The notes beneath the pieces are model-generated. The model did not search any database. It was not told where the DNA came from and worked only from the letters and a program-made list of their open reading frames with translations. From Amaranthus tricolor (Eukaryota; Streptophyta; Magnoliopsida; Caryophyllales; Amaranthaceae), in contig NC_080053.1 of NCBI RefSeq assembly GCF_026212465.1, positions 15,261,283 through 15,325,282 of the forward strand: a stretch of 64,000 nt of DNA, given 5' to 3'. This document shows positions 11,302-24,291 of this stretch, piece by piece; positions within the stretch are counted from its first letter, which is position 1; each line of letters opens with the position of its first letter. Position numbers and translations under genes: made by a program.

Positions 11302-12603
11302 TTAATTACAAATCAAGTCCATACATCCCATGGACTCATTGGGATATGTTGAAATTACTCTCAAACTGTCGTTAAAAGAAGTATCAATTTCATTTTCATG
11401 CTCGGTTGAAGTAGTGGACACACAAGCCGAACTAATCAAGGTTGAACCCAAAAGCATATACACGTCATCATTAATGGATCCTTTTAAGAACAAATTAGGA
11501 CCCTTGCCAACCTTCAACACTCCACCTTCACCAATGCACTTAAAACCTTCTTTATCCAGAATACTAAGGGAAATTATGTTTTTATTCATACCTGGAACAT
11601 GAAGAACTCCGGTCAATGTTCTTTCAACACCATCAAACATGATAATTTTAACATCTCCAATACCAACTATCGAACAACTAGCCTCATTGCCCATAGTGAC
11701 TTTCCTTCCATCAACCTTTTGATAAGTTGAGAAGAAACTAGAGTTAAAAGTTATGTGTCTCGAACATCCCGAATCCAAAATCCAAGAATCACCACCCTTA
11801 TATTCACTAGTAACGACAAGAACATCAACATCATAATCATCCTCTACAACATAGCTAGCTTCGGCGGAGCTAGCTTTTACGGATTTGCTTTCATTTGATT
11901 GTTTGGCCTTTAATTTCCAACAATCTTTCTTGAAGTGGCCCTTCTTCTTACAAAAGTTGCAAGTCATGCTCCTTTTGTTCCTACTCGACTCTTTAACAAA
12001 TAAAGCACCATTGGAAACTCTTGACTCCTTTTGAGCAAATTGAGAATCAATAAGGTCCTTTTGAGTCAAGGCCTTTCTAACATCCTCACTACTCAAAGTG
12101 TCTCTTCCATATAACAAGGTTTCCCTAAAATGCTTATATGAAGACGGTAGAGAAACTAACAAAAGAATAGCCAAATGCTCATCATCCACTTTTACATCAA
12201 TATTTTGCAAATCCATAACTATTGAGTAAAATTCATCAAAGTGCGGTTTCATAGGCTTCTCTTCTTGTAATCTGAGATCATACAAACGACTCTTTAACAA
12301 AAGTCGATTTGTAACACTCTTTTCCATATAGAGTGATTCCAATTTATCCCAAATGCCATTAGAAGTTTCTTCCTTTACAACTTCTCTCAAAACTTCATTA
12401 GAGAGACAAAGTTGTATGGCGGATAGAGCCTTCGCATCCATATCTTCCCACTTAGCCTCACTTATGCCTTCGGGTCTCTTCTCCACACCATCTAGTGCTT
12501 TATGCACTCCATTTTGTATCAAAATTGCTTTCATTTTGACTTGCCATAAGCCAAAGTTAACACTCTTATCAAACTTCTCAATATTAAGTTTCATTGTAGC
12601 CAT
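11302..12603 (-). CDS. Copia gag with zinc knuckle and start of aspartic protease
   Basis: An uninterrupted 433-codon frame starting 42 bp inside the PBS. Residues 1-200 match the Ty1/copia gag (UBN2-type) region, with FGLWQVKMKAIL near the N-terminus. A CCHC zinc knuckle, CNFCKKKGHFKKDC, lies at about 215-228. The protease motif WILDSGCSRH is at about 274-283, with Asp277-Ser278-Gly279 as the catalytic triplet. The frame then runs through the rest of the protease and a short gag-pre-integrase-like segment (ISLSILDKEGFKC) and ends. An autonomous element would continue for about 900 more codons through integrase, RT and RNase H, all absent. Gag would form particles and package RNA; protease would mature it. 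The intact frame suggests recent or selected gag function. Confidence 0.9.
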   Translation of the reverse strand: MATMKLNIEKFDKSVNFGLWQVKMKAILIQNGVHKALDGVEKRPEGISEAKWEDMDAKALSAIQLCLSNEVLREVVKEETSNGIWDKLESLYMEKSVTNRLLLKSRLYDLRLQEEKPMKPHFDEFYSIVMDLQNIDVKVDDEHLAILLLVSLPSSYKHFRETLLYGRDTLSSEDVRKALTQKDLIDSQFAQKESRVSNGALFVKESSRNKRSMTCNFCKKKGHFKKDCWKLKAKQSNESKSVKASSAEASYVVEDDYDVDVLVVTSEYKGGDSWILDSGCSRHITFNSSFFSTYQKVDGRKVTMGNEASCSIVGIGDVKIIMFDGVERTLTGVLHVPGMNKNIISLSILDKEGFKCIGEGGVLKVGKGPNLFLKGSINDDVYMLLGSTLISSACVSTTSTEHENEIDTSFNDSLRVISTYPNESMGCMDLICN

Positions 12604-12644
12604 GTTGCACCAATATAACCTCTAAAACACGATAACAACAACTT

Positions 12645-12657
12645 GGCTCTGATACCA
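12645..12657 (-). other. Primer binding site (initiator tRNA-Met)
   Basis: On the minus strand TGGTATCAGAGCC, two bases inside the 5' LTR, is complementary to the 3' end of plant initiator tRNA-Met, the standard Copia primer. Confidence 0.9.
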
Positions 12658-12659
12658 AT

Positions 12660-13491
12660 TGAAAACGACGATGTATTAAAGTTCGAACAATGTGTTTCAA
12701 ACTCCAATATTGCCAAGATCGAGTGTATGAAGTTTAGTGACAAACAAATTACGCTATCAATGATATGAACTTTTGTAGAAGAAAGTAATGCAATAAAATG
12801 ACACAAAGATTTAACGAGGTTCACCCAACTAAGGCTACGTCCTCCGGTGTGTAGTATCTCTTATATAACCAAAAGGAGTTCAAAGAACTCTCAAATATGG
12901 AGAATTACAATAGAGAAGAGATATAGGCTAGTGTTTGGCTTGGGGTGTATTTGTGGATGTTTGCAATGTCATTGAGAGCTCTCTATTTATAGGAGAGATA
13001 ACACTAAGTTACATTAAGTACATTAAAGCTATGATTAAATGATAATGAAACATCCCTAAGTACATGAAGAGTCATAAAACAACATTCTAGAGTATCAGAG
13101 ACTTCGCTCTACCAAAACAGCGGTTCGCTCGATCGAGCGACTTGGTCGAGCAGACTTCAATAAGCTTCTGGTTGCGTTCTGTCTGCTCGCTCGACCCAAC
13201 CTGAAGCTCGCTCGGTCGAGCGAGCTGGTCGAGCGGCCCTTCAGAAGGCTTCTGACAGTATTGCTCGACTTGCATAGTAGAGCATCTTGATTGAACCTTT
13301 CCACTTCTTCATTAAGTCCCATAACTCTCACACTTCATTACCTTATTAATCCATACTTAATCACCATCATAAATCAATCATCAAAACTTAACTTAATACA
13401 CCCACATTAACACATTCATGGGATTCCATCCCAAAGGTCACACATGAATGCACCTCATCAAATGTGCACTCAAGTCACACCAATCACAACA
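12660..13491 (-). repeat. 5' LTR of the gag-only Copia element
   Basis: 832 bp, the same length as the 3' LTR and differing from it at about twenty sites by eye. It would supply the promoter for the element's transcript; a TATTTATAGG word (minus-strand CCTATAAATA, about 12984-12993) is a plausible TATA region. Confidence 0.92.
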
Positions 13492-13496
13492 GTAGG

Positions 13497-14153
13497 TATT
13501 GTAATTTTAAGGGGATGGACGAAGTTGGTGTCAATATCCTAGACACAAATTTGAATCTTTAGACTCGACTATATCATAGTTCACCAACTTCTATGTTCTA
13601 CGTTCAGTTTGAAAAAAATGATATATAGTGTAATGCATTTGATTATAAGTACGTAAATATTTATTACTCAACTATGTTTATTCAAGATTCATATATGTAT
13701 TCGTCAATTATGTTAGTTATTTTCTTTTTATTTTATTATTAGTATGGTACATACACTAGTTTCTTCTAATTAAACCATCAATTAAAGGGGCCAACTCAAT
13801 AGAATAAACCCTAAATCCCTAAATCATTCTTCAAATACTCCAATTGTCAATCAAAATCAATGAATAAATAAAGATAAATATCGATCTTAGAAGGAATTAA
13901 GAGGAATTAATTATACATTAAGATGATATTCCTTCTAAAAAGAAAGATTGGAGAAGATAAAGTGAAAATACGTTATTAGTCATATAATTTTTTTGAGTTT
14001 TATTTACAAATTTGACTTTATTAGTTGGTAAAATTATTAATTTTTTATTTTATTTTTTTATAATTATGATGCTTATATGTGTCACATTTTTAAATTAAGA
14101 CACTTTAGTTAGTTATTTGTACGTACTCTATTTATTATGTTTGTAAGTTGCAG
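13497..14153. other. Right half of the split MITE, then AT-rich DNA
   Basis: The inverse Stowaway-like end lies at about 13497-13526. Beyond it nothing is recognisable. Confidence 0.35.
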
Positions 14154-14292
14154 GTTTCACCTTTCTCGAGCCGAGGGACTCTTTGACCGCACTTTTCTCT
14201 ATGGGTATGACCTGCCGTCTTTCTTCCCTCCCTAGACCATGACCATAGTTTTTCTATGAGCGGGATACATTGGGTATGATGATGATGATTTT
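14154..14292 (+). mobile_element. SINE 3' portion (Au-like)
   Basis: TTTCTCGAGCCGAGGGACTC, a central GGGTATGACCTGCCGTCTTT-type block, and GAGCGGGATACATTGGGTAT followed by a short (GAT)n tail reproduce the 3' body of the Au family of plant SINEs, which ends in a simple repeat. The tRNA-related 5' part with A and B boxes is not visible, so this copy is 5'-truncated. Confidence 0.55.
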
Positions 14293-14326
14293 GATATAAG
14301 ACACTTATAAATGTCGTAATTTGATA

Positions 14327-14586
14327 CTCCCTCCGTTACTTTTTATTCTTTCCGTTTACTTTTTGCACAGTTTTCAAAGCAAATTTTAAATCTCAATATC
14401 TCTAAATACACATAATAAAAAATTATAAAAAGTATATAATAAAAAAAGTATACATTAAGACAAATCTAATAACATCTCACATGGATATATTTTATCTTCT
14501 AAATATGTATCAAAAACATTAATCAAATTTTTCTCTCTTTAAGGTGGAATATTCCAAATTAGAAGAACATTAGAGAACGAAGAAAG
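14327..14586. mobile_element. Stowaway-type MITE
   Basis: It begins CTCCCTCCGTTACTTTTTAT after TA and ends AACGAAGAAAG before TA, i.e. degenerate Stowaway TIRs with the TA target duplication, 260 bp, no coding. It would have relied on a Tc1/mariner-type transposase. Confidence 0.7.
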
Positions 14587-14588
14587 TA

Positions 14589-15380
14589 TAATGACAATTA
14601 TAAATGTTTTGAAAGAGGGACACTTATAAATGTCATTGATACTTTTTGGACTAGCAACATTTTAGAAGGATCGCAAATTTTAATTGACGACTGGAGCTTT
14701 TATACGTAGTAGAATCATTACAAGACAAGCATTGCTGATAACATGAAACTTGAATTGAATGTTTGGTTAGGTATTATCTTGAATGAGAAGCAAAGTTAGA
14801 TAACTGATAATGTAATTTGTTAATTCTTTTGGGCTGCCTTTAATTTTTTTTTTTTACGAATAACCACATTGGGGAATCAGATCATATTACAATTGTTTTC
14901 AACCTATTCTTTCTCGCTCCTCTACTTATATGACATAAGCCTTCAACCTTAGTCTATTTTTTTCTTCAAGTAAAAATTGTTTTAGATGGGTTGAACTATT
15001 GACCATCAATGTTTCTTTAGATGTAATCTAATAATTACATTTGATGGACTGAACTTTAAAATATGTTTTATCCAATGGCCTATTTCTTGTTGTTGATTAT
15101 GACATGTTATTTATAATGTCGTTGTACACGTAATGTACAATTTTAATGCGGTGTTACACGTGTCGTTTTGTTATTGAACTACTTTTGTTTATTATATATT
15201 TTAGATTAAATTTTTTTAATTCATTTATTTTTTTTAAAAGTATTTTAAAATTTATTAATTTTTGATTAAAATATTAGGTTTCTTAAACGAAATAATTTTT
15301 TATTTTACTTTATTTTATTATAAATGTTTTAATTCAATTTTTTTAACTTAGATCCATTTTTTAATACATACATTTTTATT
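14589..15380. other. AT-rich DNA, no gene seen
   Basis: A GACACTTATAAATGTC block occurs on both sides of the Stowaway MITE (about 14300-14316 and 14619-14634). The rest is low-complexity T-rich sequence. Confidence 0.5.
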
Positions 15381-16687
15381 AAGAAAAATTATTTCTAAAA
15401 AGTCAACCTTTTGGCCATCTGCAAATAAAGGGTCCACGTTTTATTTATTTAATAAAAATACAACCTGTGTCTCATTTTTGCAAATAAAGAAATACTTTAC
15501 TAGTAAGCGGTTTAGCATTTATTACATATACCAACTCATCTATAGTTATCTCTGTCATTACTTTATTTCAAAATTCACCATCTTCTTCAACTTCCATTTG
15601 CAAATACACGACAATTGAACTTCCTACTTCAACCCAAAATTTTCGCATCATTCCACATTCTTCAATGGAGGAACAAATCGAAGTTTAGGACAAATTTGAT
15701 TTCCAGTAAAACTCACAACACAAGTTTTTAACTCTAAATATTTGCAATTCATGTCTTATTATTGATAATTGTTGGAATTTGCTTAGAAATTAGATTTTTC
15801 TCTTTTATGATGGAATTTGATTAAACACATTAGAAATTAAGATTTGTTTGTAATTATGAACATAATGAATGAAAGGTGTCTATTAGAATTTGGTATGGGG
15901 GTAAATTCCAGGAAGCCAAAGGTGGTATTAGTTATATTGGAGGTTTTCATAGAATAATGGAGGTAGATCCAGATGAATTGTCCATGGATTACTTCATGAG
16001 TTTAGCTAATAGGTGCAATGGAGATAGAGGGATACAAGGGCTTTTTTACTTGCTTCTGGGTTACACTTTAAAGGATGGCTTAAGGAATATAGATGGGAAA
16101 AATGTTGTTATTGAGTTACATAATGCAATAATACAGATGAGGACAGTGAATGTGTATGTGCTTCATAAAAATATCCAACTCTAGCACTCCCTGTAACTGA
16201 TCTTAACAAAGGACCACTGAAAATGCAAGAACAACAACCAAAAATACAAATATAATTAATTAACTTACTGGCCAATTTGGGCAAGTATAAAATTTCTCTC
16301 CTGCGTTTGATCCCTTACGAACAGTTTTTAATTTAGCTTCCAATTTGTGCTAACATTTAACATTATCTAAGTTTGCACTGTGCCCACGAGAAGAAGAACC
16401 ACACCTACTCATTTGAGCTTCAAGGAATAGGGAGATTGAAAAGAGAGAGAGAGAAGTAGGGAAAGCGATTGAATGAAGATTACAGGGAAGATGAAGAATT
16501 TACTAAGTTAAGAAATTAATTTCTTTTTCAAATTACTAGAGTTAACCGGTCACTGTAGGTTTGCTTCATATGAAATCTCTTTATTTGCAAAAATAAGCCA
16601 AAGGTTGTATTTTTATTGAATAAATGAAACATTGACCCTTTATTTGCAGATGGCCAAAAGGTTGATTTTTTAGAAACAATTTTTCTT
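15381..16687 (+). mobile_element. Deleted Mutator-like element (MULE) with long TIRs
   Basis: The left end (15381-15500) and the right end (16560-16687) are inverted copies over about 110 bp, sharing CAACCTTTTGGCCATCTGCA and CAAATAAAGGGTC. Inside is one open frame matching the N-terminal PB1-like domain of plant MuDR transposases. A clean 8-10-bp target duplication could not be resolved in the T-rich flanks. The catalytic transposase core and zinc finger are gone, so this copy is non-autonomous. Confidence 0.65.
15876..16184 (+). pseudogene. MULE transposase N-terminal PB1-like domain
   Basis: The 102-codon frame reads IRIWYGGKF...YIGGFHRIMEVDPDELS...LGYTLKDGLRNI...VVIELHNA...VNVYVLH, the order of the PB1-like domain at the N-terminus of plant MuDR/MULE transposases (GGxF strand, DxDxLS acidic turn, final V-Y-V-H strand). 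The family protein continues for several hundred residues into a DDE domain and SWIM zinc finger, absent here. It lies between inverted repeats typical of its own element. Domain identity is by recognised pattern, not by search. Confidence 0.6.
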
Positions 16688-16821
16688 TTTTACTACTCAT
16701 TTAATTTTTTCATTCTAGTTTTTTTTTTTTATATTTTAAATTCGTTTAATTTTTTTAGTTATATTATTTTTTCAAAATAGTTTTTTAGCAATGATTTTTA
16801 ATACTAAAAGTTTTATTTTAA

Positions 16822-17007
16822 ATGTATGTAAAGACAACATTTCTCAATGGCAATATTGATGAGACAATTTTTATGAAAACAACGTGAAAACTTTATGGTG
16901 AACAACCCAAAAAATATGGTTTATAAACGTAAGAAATCCATCTATGGACTTAAGCAAGCGTCTCATTAATGGTATTTGAAGTTTCATAAAGTGATTATCT
17001 CATTTTG
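16822..17007 (+). pseudogene. Copia reverse transcriptase fragment, left part of a split element
   Basis: The frame reads VKTTFLNGNIDETIFMK, then KSIYGLKQASH, stop, WYLKFHKVI: the palm region of a Copia RT, with at least two stops. It is broken at 17007 by the Athila element and resumes at 28686. Sequence upstream of 16822 lacks any Copia homology, so the element is also 5'-truncated. Confidence 0.75.
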
Positions 17008-18276
17008 TGATAGGTTATTTCTCAGTCCAAAAATAAATTCACTTACTTTCCAAATACAATTTAATGTAGTAGGGTAGTAAGGTTCATATCCTAGAGAGAT
17101 GGGATTTAAGGAGGTTTTTGTACAATATGTGCTTTGGAAGATGAAATTGAAAACAATCAATAACACAAAGGAAAGCGGGGTTTTAATTTGTCTTTCTAAA
17201 ATAAAATAACTTGAACAAGCCATTAACTAAGTGAAATCTATAACAATGGTGTTTTTCTAAAAATCAATGGAAAGGATATCTTGAGTTAAGTTGATTGTAC
17301 ACTTCTTGTTTCTCGTTGATCATTTAATGCTCTACTTAATAAATTTACTTTTGACCACCTTTTGTGAAGATGATTATAGTTCTATTCTCCTTAAGTGTAG
17401 CTAAACATCAAAATCAGTTTGAATGCAAAGCTCTTATCATTAGTTAATTCAATCCAATCAGAGATAGAATTCAATCCAACAATACCTTTAAGAAAAGAGA
17501 ATCAATAGGTTTGCTAAAACTATTTAAGCAAATAGATTTCAATCAAAACGAAAAGTTCATTTAGTATCTAATCATTCATAATTTGCATTCAAAATTAGAA
17601 CTAGTTGGTACCATTAATCCAAGTACAAAACTAACTGATTTTACAAATAGATTTAGCATAAATGAATATTTTAATAATAAGAGCAATAGTTGATTGCCAA
17701 TTTTAAACAATATTCATAAGATTCAATTAATAACTTTTCAATAATCAAAAGTATATTAAGTAGAGGAATTCTTACAATGAGCAATTAGAATTTTCCAATC
17801 AACCTTGCTCAACAAATGAAAATTTAAGCTTGAAGCTCCATAACCATGGCAAAACAGAAATGAAGAAGAAGAAGTATTTTACTGAAAAATTATAGGATGG
17901 TTCCATTCCTAAGCTTTCTTGCCTATTTATAAAGATTTGATGAAGCTTTTTGCCATTGGATTTCCTCATCATTCCTCTCTGCAAGTCGCCTCCTAAACCC
18001 CTCTAAATATCCAATTGAAAATGAAAGCCAAAATGGGCAAAGTGAAATAGCCGCGCATCCTAGTCTTATCCTATTCTTTGCTTGCTTCTTCTTTTTTGCA
18101 TGAAATGATATATTTACATAATGACCTTCTAATTAATCTAGAATTATCATCTAGAGAATTACATCAATAAAACTATTCTATAAAGTATTTTCTCTAATTG
18201 TTATATAGTTAAATCTAAATTCTACTTAATAAAATCGAAATTATAATGAAAAGATACACAAAATAAGGTATTATCA
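17008..18276 (-). repeat. 3' LTR of the Athila element (complete)
   Basis: 1269 bp, TGATA...TATCA. Its last 453 bp (17824-18276) match the truncated partner LTR at 28184-28685, which carries about 45 bp extra near 28410-28460. A TATTTATAAAG word near 17922 is a plausible promoter TATA on the opposite strand. Confidence 0.85.
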
Positions 18277-19266
18277 AATTCCCCCACAGTTGAATCTTAC
18301 TCATCCTTGAGTAAGTCCCAAAATGATAAATCAAATCCCAAAAGTTCCTTAAGTTAACTCTAAGCTAAACCATACTTTGTAATTCCCAAGCCGAATCAAG
18401 ATCTTTTCTAAAAAATAATGTTAATACCGTAGAAACAGAGCGTGAGGAATTTAAAAAAAAAAATTCCCCTACACATTTCCTAACAAAAATAAGTAATCCC
18501 AAAAGAATTTATCAACCAAAAGAATTTTAAGCTTCAAAAAGAAATGGCACTCTCATGAAAGACTTACGAAGAATCCTTGAAATACTTGTGCCTAGTTGTT
18601 GGTTCCTTCTTGCATGAGTAGTGAACTTCAGTTTGTGCTTAAAACTGGAAATGTTGGCGCTCGTTCTTCCTCTCTTTTCTTTTATCTCTCAATTCATTTT
18701 GCCTAGGCGCCTTTTCGATTTTTCACCTAGCCGCTCTTTTTACCTTATTTTCTCTCTATTCTTTTGCCTTACTACTCACTTACATACCCTCTTGTTTTTG
18801 CCTAAGTACCCTTACGGGTTTTCACTTAGCGAGGCCCCCATAACTTTTGCCTAGGTGCCCATCCTTGTGGGTTTTCACCTAGCGGGGATTTCATTCTTTC
18901 TTCCTTTTTTTAATTATTTTTTGAAATGCATCAATTACAAGAAAATATAACATAAAACATTAAAAATAAGGATTAAATAACAATGATTAAAAAAAGTACT
19001 AGAAAGCTTGAATATGTACACTTCTTCCCCCACACTAATTTGGAGCATTGTCCTCAATGGTCCTTGTTACGTGCCCTCCTTAAGGCACGTTGCACCCTTC
19101 GCCTTTCAAGATTAGCTTGGATGGAGGGTGTTGGGTCTGTGTATGATGGATATTGAGAGACAAAGAAGTTATTCATGTCGGAAACCATGTCGGTCATCGA
19201 ATACATTGTGTCCTCCAAATAATCACCTTGCTATTGTAGCTCATTGAGTTGAGTCCCAAATGCAAG
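18277..19266 (-). other. Athila polypurine tract and 3' noncoding region
   Basis: Minus-strand CTGTGGGGGAATT abuts the LTR and serves as the polypurine tract. Farther in, at 18700-18890, a GCCTAGGTGCCC...GGGTTTTCACCTAGCG motif is repeated about three times. No reading frame of interest is present. Confidence 0.6.
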
Positions 19267-20455
19267 CTATCCATCCTCCATAGAAGCCATCCTAGCTTCC
19301 ATACTTGCATAGAAATCTTGGGGCTGCTGTGGAAATGAAGGTTCGGGTGCTACAATTCTCCCATATTCCTCTTCAACACCGGCTCTATAGTGCTCATCAG
19401 GGAGTAGGTAAAGTTGGGCATGGATTGTATTCTCTGTAATCATTGTGCGTTCTTGAGGGAGTACAATTCTCCCAAAAAGCCAACCATATGAATATCCTGT
19501 AGGTGGACTCCACAACATGAATGCCCTCTTTAATGCATCGAGGTTATAAATGTAGGAAGGGAAATGATCATAGTCGTATGGGATTCCTAAGGGTTTTAAA
19601 ATTTTGTTTTCATCTTCATCTATAGGGACCTTAATGTCTAGATGTGACGCTAACACAGGGACCATCCCGCCCATGCTGATTTTTCCTTTGTCCTTCTTAT
19701 CCAACTCAATGCAATTTGAAATCCAAATATTTACTCAATTTGGACATCCTACCCCTTGGGGTTTCATTGCCCACAAGTATTTTAAGTCAAACTTAGGTAC
19801 GTTTGTGGGTTCACCATGACAAAAGATTGTTGCACCAAGCAACTGGTTGATGTATCTCAGTGTTGGATGAGGTATATGGCTATTTTTGCATTTGCTGTTC
19901 CATCTTTGACCTTGAGTTATGTGACCCCAAAATATGCCCTCATTGTATCCTTCATAAGTATCGAAGCTAGGGTCATGCTCATAATCCCACCCAAAAGCTT
20001 CTTTCACTTCCTCAAAATACATGGTATATTCTTCATCATTTAAGTAAAAGGTGATGAAAGGACCTTCCTCTTCTTCTCCCTTTTCGAAAGTTAAAAGAAA
20101 TTCTAGAGTGTACCTTACCTTGGTTGGGGCACTCACTTGAAGGAATTTGGTTAAACCCACTTTCCCCAAGCAATTGTTCAATGGGTTCCATCAAACCTAA
20201 GGTTTCTAGAATTTGTATGAAAGCAAACTTTGTCTCTAAGATTTGTCTATTCCCCGAATCAAGTCTCCCCCATCGTATTTTGGCATTGTCATTAAGATTG
20301 AGGAGTCCTAAAGAGTTTATTTTAGGGATATTCAGGTTGGATGTGGAAGCACCTCTTCTTCTTTTAGAAGCCATTATTTTCAATACTTCAACAAATATCA
20401 CTTCTACTCCTTCTCTAAGCACAACAACCACCAATTTCCAATTGAATCTCAACAA
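19267..20455 (-). pseudogene. Athila-specific ORF downstream of pol (ATHILA ORF-1 type)
   Basis: Three overlapping frames on the minus strand (20455-20036, 20181-19735, 19704-19267) together give the pattern known from Athila extra ORFs: a charged N-terminus (ASKRRRGAST), FLLTFEKGEEEEGPFITFYL, EEVKEAFGWDYEHD, FWGHIT, IPHPTLRYINQLLGATIF and FDLKYLWAMK, then KGKISMGGMVPVLA. At least two frameshifts break it. The position after pol corresponds to the env-like slot of these elements; its function is unknown, and I see no signal peptide or membrane segment. Confidence 0.7.
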
Positions 20456-21107
20456 TTACCACAATATTACTCACTACTACTAACAATTCTCAACAAAAAT
20501 AAAAATTATCAACAAAACAAATGATTAACAAGATGAAAAGAACAAGGTAGGAAATGGATTATACCACAATGTGTTGAAGATTTCCTTCAAATAAGTTTCT
20601 TGTTGATGTTTGTTGTGACCCAAAAGTTTTTTTGTTGATAAATTTCAAAGCTATATCTTCAAATTACCAAATGGTCCATCAAACAAAATCCCTAAATTCT
20701 CTAAGGTTTAAGAGAAAGCATGAAAAATGGTTGAATTTTTGATTCTTTTTGTTTGCACTTTTTGTTGTTGTATTGTAGTTTTACTTCTTGGATTGATGAT
20801 TTTTAGTTAGGAATGAAAGAATGTGGGGTAGATTTAAGTGAGGAAGAAGGGCTTGAGAGAGAAAGAATGGTTGGGTTTGAAAATGGTACTTAAAGAATGG
20901 AGTTTTAATTGAATATTTCGGGTGTTAGAATAGGGGCAGTAGGGGCTCCACGTGTCACGGAATTTTGGGCGGGGTACGGAGTTTGGTCAAAAATTTTTCC
21001 GCGTGCCGCGAAGTTCTTGGCGGGGTGCGGAGTTGATTCCATCTATTTTCATCTACATTATCTTCTTGTTTTTTTTCTTTTTTTTCCTCTCATTTTTTTT
21101 CTTTTCT

Positions 21108-21109
<2 letters not shown>
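20456..21109 (-). other. Athila spacer upstream of the extra ORF
   Basis: No coding is seen. It contains two GGCGGGGT-CGGAGTT words near 20970 and 21025 and a pyrimidine-rich tract at 21060-21110 leading into the AT array. Confidence 0.5.
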
Positions 21110-22683
<1,574 letters not shown>

Positions 22684-22859
22684 CTTTACATTCAAAAGGT
22701 CTCCCAACTAACTCTAAACCATCGGTTACCTGTGCAAAAAAGAAAATAAAATAAAATGTGTAATGTAAAGAAAATCAAACCAAACACAATAATGAAAATT
22801 GACACAAACATAAACTGGGGTTGCCTCCCGAGAAGCTCCATATATTTGTTGTCGTTGGC

Positions 22860-24232
22860 ACGACTTAGTGCTTTCGATGCTGCAGTACACCGGGTCCTCT
22901 ATTTGTTCTTCCACATCTTTTAGTTGAAAACCTGCATAGTATGGCTTCAATCTTTGCCCATTTACGTTGAAGATTTTAGAATTTTCTTCACTTTAAATTT
23001 TCACAGCTCCATATGGAAACACTTTGACAACTATAAATGGTCCTATCCAACGGGACCTCAGCTTTCCTGGAAATAAACGAAGGTAGGATTGGAATAGAAG
23101 AACCTTTTGACCGACTTCAAAGATCTTCCTACTTATGATCTTGTCATGCCATGCCTTAGTCTTTGCCTTGTAAATTTCAGCATTCTCATAAGCCTCATTT
23201 TTAATTTCTTCCAATTCTTGTAGTTGTAATTTTCTACGCAAACCGGACTCCTCTAAGCTCAGTTGACACACTTTACACCCGAATATGCCTTATGTTCTAA
23301 CTCAACAAGCAAGTGACAAAATTTCCCAAAAACAAGACAGTATGGTGACATTCCAATCGATGTTTTGTACGTTGTCCTGTATGCCCATAGTGTATCATCT
23401 AACCTTTAGCTCCAATCTTTTCTATTTGGGTTGACCGTCTTTTCCAAGATGGACTTGATTTCCCTATTTGATACTTTTGCTTCTCCATTTGTTTGTGGAT
23501 GGTAGGCGGTGGATATCTTGTGTGTCACATGATATTTCTTTAACAAAGCCCCAATGGTTCAGTTGCAAAAATGAGTTCCATTGTCACTTATCAAAGCTCT
23601 TGGAAATCCAAACCTAGAGAAGATGTTAACTTCGACAAAATCTGCAACAAATCTAGAATCATCAGTTCGGGTGGCCTTTGCTTCCACCCATTTCGAGACA
23701 TAATCAACAACCACTAATATATAAATAAAACCAAAAGAGTTGGAAAATGGCCCCATAAAATCAATGCCCCAATCATCAAAGATTTCACAATATAAAAGAG
23801 GTTGTTGTGGTATCTTATTCCTTTGAGAAATATTCCCTACTCTTTGACACTTAATACACGACTTACAAAAGTAGTAAGCGTCTCTATTCAAACTAGGCCA
23901 ATAAAAACCACATTCTAAAATTTTCCTTGCTGTTCTCCTTGGTCTGAAATGGCCTCCACAAGCATATGAGTGACAAAATTTTAAAATGATATTATCTCAC
24001 CATCAGGGACATATCTCCTTATGATTTGATCCACACAATGTTTCCATAGGTGTGAATCGTCCCAAATGTAGTGTTTTGCTTCATTTCTTAGCTTGTCTTT
24101 TTGAGATTTTGTAAAATCTGTGGGAAACTTGCCAGAAACAAGAAAATTTACAACATTGGCATACTGTGGATAATAAGCATTAACTGCGAAGAATTGCTCA
24201 TCTGGGAATTCTTCACGAATGTTATATTTCAA
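22860..24232 (-). pseudogene. Athila integrase
   Basis: Minus-strand fragments in order: an N-terminal segment (24232-23981), a zinc-finger part CKSCIKCQ followed by the catalytic core with WGIDFMGPF (first Asp) and ISDNGTHF (second Asp) at 23891-23559, a damaged stretch containing the expected Glu region, then the C-terminal domain [20 protein letters not shown] at about 23050 and VNGQRLKPYYAG near 22950. Several stops and frameshifts separate them. The family inserts the retroelement cDNA. Confidence 0.75.
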
Positions 24233-24291
24233 TGAGACATCTTTGTTTTAATTCATGCTTTCATGTGGTGTGATCCTGCTCAAATGATCAG

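Larger units (their letters stand above)
10305..13491 (-). mobile_element. Complete non-autonomous Copia LTR retrotransposon (gag-pro only)
   Basis: Two 832-bp LTRs (10305-11136 and 12660-13491) with TG...CA ends flank a 1523-bp internal region, and the element is bounded by the 5-bp duplication GTAGG (10300-10304 and 13492-13496). A primer binding site complementary to initiator tRNA-Met lies inside the right LTR and a purine tract inside the left LTR, fixing minus orientation. The internal region holds one 433-codon gag-protease frame and no integrase, reverse transcriptase or RNase H. By eye the LTRs differ at about twenty positions, so the insertion is fairly young. It would need proteins in trans from an autonomous relative. 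Confidence 0.92.

Noticed and set aside
10732..13331. 62- and 78-codon frames with Ser/Arg-rich repeats in both Copia LTRs
   Set aside because: They arise from the TCGAGCGA repeats inside LTRs, appear in two overlapping frames and are not conserved as coding.
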